NCBI GenBank assembly: GCA_001781025.1 | Contig: MFJZ01000069.1 | Coordinates: 2,416-8,354, forward strand | DNA from: Candidatus Gottesmanbacteria bacterium RIFCSPLOWO2_01_FULL_49_10 | Lineage (GTDB): Bacteria; Patescibacteriota; Microgenomatia; UBA10105; UBA927 | Reading direction: 5' to 3' | Length of the DNA stretch: 5,939 nt | In this document: piece after piece, positions 3,795-5,939 of the stretch | Numbering within the stretch: the stretch's first letter is position 1 | Layout: each line of letters begins with the position of its first letter | Notes under the pieces: model-generated | Told to the model about the DNA's origin: nothing | The model's input: the letters and a program-made list of their open reading frames with translations, nothing else | The model's database searches: none | Position numbers and translations under genes: made by a program

Positions 3795-5023
3795 TAGCTT
3801 GCTGTAACACGATAAATTACTCCAAACTTGTCATCAGAAATATACAGTGATCCGCTAACATCAAACAAAAGATCAACGGGCCGGCCGAGGGCGCCGTCTT
3901 TTGTGAGCCAGCCGGTGATAAAATCTTCCGTTGCTTCATAATTTCCTTTCGCATCAAGCTTCATCCTGACCACTTTGTATCCCGTAGGCTCGCTCCGATT
4001 CCATGAGCCGTGGTAGGCAACGAGGAGATCATCGCGATACTGCGCGGGCCAACTCGGGGGAATAAACGCAAGGCCCAAGGGAGCAGAATGCGCGGGAATG
4101 TCGATGTGGGAGGACACTGCTGCATCACACCCGACCCACGATATAGTTTGTCTGCCACTTGGTGCTCCGGGCTCCTTAAATGGAACAGTTGCGTCGCGGA
4201 CGTTTTTTCCATAACAATACGGCCAGCCGTAGAAGCTACCTTCCTTGACGATATTCACTTCATCAGGCGGAATATCGTCTCCAATCAGATCCCGTCCCAT
4301 CTCTGTCGCCCACAGCTCCCGCGTCACCGGGTGCCAGGTGAAGAAAACGCTGTTTCGAAGCCCTGAGGCATAGACTTTCGGGGTGACAGCGCTTAGCGCT
4401 GTCACGTCGGCGACGAGGATGGCGGCGCGGCGTTCGTCTGTCTGGACGCAGACATTACAATCAGAACCCACGGCAATATAGAGCCTGCCATCCGGTCCAA
4501 ACGCAATGGTTCGGCTGAAGTGATTGCCGCCGCCGGGTAGGTCAATGATCTTCTTTTTATTGCTCGCTTTATGCGTCACGGGATCATAATCATAGACGAC
4601 CACCCTATCCGTCTCGGCCACAAAAAGCGTCTTCTCTTTCGGATGAAACGCAAGTCCGTGGGGCTGGTTGAGGTAATTGACGACCACATCCGTGCGGTCG
4701 GCCACCCCATCATGATTTTCATCCGGCATAGCCACCACCTGCCCACGGGATGGAATGCTCACGAGAAGTGTACCGGCCGGATCAAAGACGAGCACCCGTG
4801 GATCGCCCAAGTCTTTGGCAAAAATCGAGATAGAAAATCCATCCGGCAGGGCAAGCGGAAATCCGGTGGAGTTTTTTGCCGGCTTTTCTATCTCCTGCAC
4901 GATGTCCCCTGCCGGGGGGCCGAATGCGGGGCGAGCGCCGCGAAGATTCATGTAGGCAAGCCATCCGTAGTACGCTCCGAACACTATAAAACCGATAATT
5001 ATGAGGAGCTTGATGTACTTCAT
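3794..5023 (-). CDS. Membrane-anchored PQQ-dependent sugar dehydrogenase-like beta-propeller
   Basis: With the start at ATG 5023 (MKYIKLLIII...), the protein has 409 residues. The frame is open to an ATG at 5098, but that lies inside the glycosylase gene and would put a polar stretch before the hydrophobic N-terminus. Residues 4-25 form one membrane segment, so the propeller should lie outside the cytoplasm. Glucose/sorbosone dehydrogenase signatures appear in order: QPHGLAFHP (120-128), GNHFSRTIAFGPDGRLYIAVGSDCNVC (166-192) with His168 aligning to the catalytic His of soluble glucose dehydrogenase, ASGLRNS with Arg223, DEVNIVKEGSFYGWPYCYG (254-272), and GRPVDLLFDVSGSLYISDDKFGVIYRV (380-406). 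DENHDGVAD (101-109) resembles a calcium loop. Such enzymes oxidise sugars or aldoses using PQQ and calcium; the substrate here is unknown. The start follows the alkA stop by 17 nt, without a clear Shine-Dalgarno. A perfect 10-bp-arm hairpin lies at 4383-4405. Confidence 0.88.
   Translation of the reverse strand: MKYIKLLIIIGFIVFGAYYGWLAYMNLRGARPAFGPPAGDIVQEIEKPAKNSTGFPLALPDGFSISIFAKDLGDPRVLVFDPAGTLLVSIPSRGQVVAMPDENHDGVADRTDVVVNYLNQPHGLAFHPKEKTLFVAETDRVVVYDYDPVTHKASNKKKIIDLPGGGNHFSRTIAFGPDGRLYIAVGSDCNVCVQTDERRAAILVADVTALSAVTPKVYASGLRNSVFFTWHPVTRELWATEMGRDLIGDDIPPDEVNIVKEGSFYGWPYCYGKNVRDATVPFKEPGAPSGRQTISWVGCDAAVSSHIDIPAHSAPLGLAFIPPSWPAQYRDDLLVAYHGSWNRSEPTGYKVVRMKLDAKGNYEATEDFITGWLTKDGALGRPVDLLFDVSGSLYISDDKFGVIYRVTAS
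4383..4405. repeat. Perfect inverted repeat inside the PQQ dehydrogenase gene
   Basis: GTGACAGCGC (4383-4392) and GCGCTGTCAC (4396-4405) are exact inverse complements around TTA. On the coding strand this encodes VTALSAVT (about 207-214), between DERRAAILVAD and PKVYASGLRN. Compared with my recollection of family sequences, the loop is a few residues longer here. It may be a palindromic element inserted in frame. Confidence 0.6.
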
Positions 5024-5040
5024 ATCGGTACAAGAAATAT

Positions 5041-5643
5041 CTACAACTCTAAACTTTTCCAGAGGATGCGGGCGGCCCAGGTGCGGTAGGGCTTCCATTT
5101 ATTCACTATCTTTTCCATTTGCTTCACCGTCGGATCTTTTTTGAACCCATATAATTTTTTTATGGCTTTTTTGAGTCCCAAATCACCATAAGAAAATACA
5201 TCTTCCCGCCCGAGAGTAAACATGAGAAACATCTCTGCCGTCCAAGGGCCAATACCTTTGACTTTGGTAAGTTCGTCGATAACATCTTGATCGGCTAATT
5301 GGGCTAATTGGGCTAATGGGACGGATTTGGTGATCACGTGGTGGGCAAGATCACGGATGAATCGTGTTTTGGACCAGCTCATGCCGGTCGAGCGAAGTTT
5401 TTCTTCTGAAAGGGCAAGAACTGACCGTGGCGTGACTCTTCTTTTGGGAAAAAGTTTCTCAAACCGATCAAACAACACATCTGCCACCCTGCCGGACAAC
5501 TGCTGGCCGATGATCTCTTCGCAAAGACTTACAAAATACCGACGCGGGTGCCGGGGTGAATGATCATCAAGAACAATGGTTTGAAAAAGAGCAAAAAGCG
5601 GGGGATCAACGGATTGAAAATGTTTCAATACTACTTTGTTCAT
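5041..5643 (-). CDS. alkA: DNA-3-methyladenine glycosylase II (AlkA-like, HhH-GPD superfamily)
   Basis: A 200-residue helical protein with the HhH-GPD fold. EEIIGQQLS (42-50) is the typical first conserved helix, and LTKVKGIGPWTAEMFLMFTLG (125-145) is the helix-hairpin-helix that grips the DNA backbone. VFSYGDLGLKKAI (149-161) holds the catalytic Asp154. AlkA-type enzymes remove alkylated purines such as 3-methyladenine, starting base-excision repair in the cytoplasm. At 200 residues it is the compact form lacking the N-terminal domain of E. coli AlkA (282 residues). ATG 5643 is preferred over the upstream ATG 5682: it overlaps the stop of the preceding gene as ATGA, suggesting translational coupling, and family similarity begins after it. 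A 9-bp tandem repeat encodes LAQLAQLA (110-117). It sits in an apparent rpsG-led operon, so it may be expressed constitutively. Other HhH-GPD glycosylases are less likely, because the Fe-S cysteine cluster of Nth/MutY is absent. Confidence 0.92.
   Translation of the reverse strand: MNKVVLKHFQSVDPPLFALFQTIVLDDHSPRHPRRYFVSLCEEIIGQQLSGRVADVLFDRFEKLFPKRRVTPRSVLALSEEKLRSTGMSWSKTRFIRDLAHHVITKSVPLAQLAQLADQDVIDELTKVKGIGPWTAEMFLMFTLGREDVFSYGDLGLKKAIKKLYGFKKDPTVKQMEKIVNKWKPYRTWAARILWKSLEL
5293..5319. repeat. Three 9-bp tandem repeats within alkA
   Basis: GGCTAATTG occurs at 5293-5301 and 5302-5310, then as GGCTAATGG at 5311-5319. On the coding strand it adds an in-frame Ala-Gln-Leu repetition in the linker before the helix-hairpin-helix. 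Slippage here changes length by whole codons. Confidence 0.7.
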
Positions 5644-5852
5644 GAAGATGGTTTCTTCTGAATATAAATTATTGCGTGACAATTTTCACATGTAACTGAA
5701 ATACCCTGGGGATGCTCCGATGCGATATTATGTTCATTCAAAGAATACCCCGTGGGTAGTACGCTGTGACAGTTGGGACATTCAATGCTTTGTGTGCCTT
5801 CACTGGGAAAAACCTCTGATGGGTCCACGATCAAAGTCTCGAGTCGAGCCAT
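5640..5852 (-). CDS. Small zinc-ribbon-like protein, unknown function (70 aa)
   Basis: A 70-residue protein with two CxxC pairs, CPNC (Cys25, Cys28) and CENC (Cys55, Cys58), 26 residues apart, as in a single four-cysteine zinc ribbon. Between them are His residues (His41, His47) that could also take part. The first 20 residues are acidic and lack a signal peptide. I do not recognise the family. It begins 3 nt after the rpsG stop codon and ends by sharing ATGA with alkA, so it is almost certainly read by ribosomes coming off rpsG. No good Shine-Dalgarno precedes it. Its position could mean a role linked to translation or nucleic-acid handling, but that is inference. The tight packing on both sides and the clean CxxC pairs make it a convincing real gene despite its size. 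Confidence 0.78.
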   Translation of the reverse strand: MARLETLIVDPSEVFPSEGTQSIECPNCHSVLPTGYSLNEHNIASEHPQGISVTCENCHAIIYIQKKPSS

Positions 5853-5855
5853 ACC

Positions 5856-5939
5856 CTACCACTTAAAATGGGCGAATGCTCGGTTGGCCTCTGCCATGCG
5901 TTGGATGGTATCCCGCTTTTTTATGGCTTCTCCCACACC
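5856..5939 (-). CDS. rpsG: 30S ribosomal protein S7, C-terminal end (5' part outside the window)
   Basis: The last 27 codons and TAG stop (5858-5856) of a - strand gene. The translation GVGEAIKKRDTIQRMAEANRAFAHFKW matches the conserved C-terminal helix of S7, whose usual ending is [K/R][K/R]-x(3-5)-R/KMAEAN[R/K]AFAH[F/Y][R/K]W. S7 nucleates assembly of the 30S head on the 3' domain of 16S rRNA. In many bacteria fusA or tufA follows rpsG; here a small zinc-ribbon gene follows after 3 nt, so the str operon order is altered at this point. rpsL would be expected just outside the window. Confidence 0.93.
   Translation of the reverse strand, partial: GVGEAIKKRDTIQRMAEANRAFAHFKW

Noticed and set aside
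4571..5089. 172-residue open frame on the + strand opposite the PQQ dehydrogenase
   Set aside because: Antisense shadow of a well-supported gene; its composition is Arg/His-rich with no recognisable domain or start signal.
5024..5098. N-terminal extension of the PQQ dehydrogenase to ATG 5098
   Set aside because: It would overlap the end of alkA by over 50 nt and place a polar 25-residue stretch before the membrane segment. ATG 5023 gives a normal signal-anchor start.
5644..5682. N-terminal extension of the glycosylase to ATG 5682
   Set aside because: It lies within the zinc-ribbon gene, and the 13 extra residues do not resemble the family. ATG 5643 forms the ATGA overlap.

Overview
This looks like bacterial chromosomal DNA of moderate GC with short intergenic spacers. 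A partial rpsG at the right edge ends in a typical S7 tail (GVGEAIKKRD...AEANRAFAHFKW). The style of that tail, the compact coding and the mix of small and accessory genes suggest a Patescibacteria/CPR-type genome. That taxonomic guess is an inference only. The standard code appears to apply: the other complete genes run full length without internal TGA, and one of them ends in TGA.

Left half, + strand (1-3164): the 3' part of a DsbA-like thiol:disulfide oxidoreductase (CPAC active site), a complete short-chain dehydrogenase/reductase, and a DipZ-type protein (CcdA/DsbD-like membrane domain, thioredoxin domain with CINC, C-terminal beta-sandwich). The DipZ frame is cut by a single in-frame TGA at 2574-2576, just after the thioredoxin cis-Pro. 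Everything after it (2577-3164) is still in frame and still recognisably DipZ. DsbA and DipZ together point to extracytoplasmic thiol-disulfide exchange.

Middle (3165-3793): a lower-GC patch. It holds a strong candidate sigma70 promoter on the + strand, followed exactly at its predicted start site by an 85-nt rod-like hairpin (candidate small RNA). After that come a convergent AT-rich gene of unknown function on the - strand with a near-leaderless promoter, and several short inverted repeats.

Right half, - strand (3794-5939): a tightly packed apparent operon, read right to left: rpsG (3' end), a 70-residue two-CxxC zinc-ribbon-like protein 3 nt later, an AlkA-like DNA glycosylase overlapping it by ATGA, and, 17 nt further on, a membrane-anchored PQQ-dependent sugar dehydrogenase-like beta-propeller. 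fusA, which often follows rpsG, is not there.

The most interesting items are the in-frame stop in dipZ, a consensus ribosome-binding site and ATG inside dipZ at its domain boundary, and the candidate 85-nt RNA.
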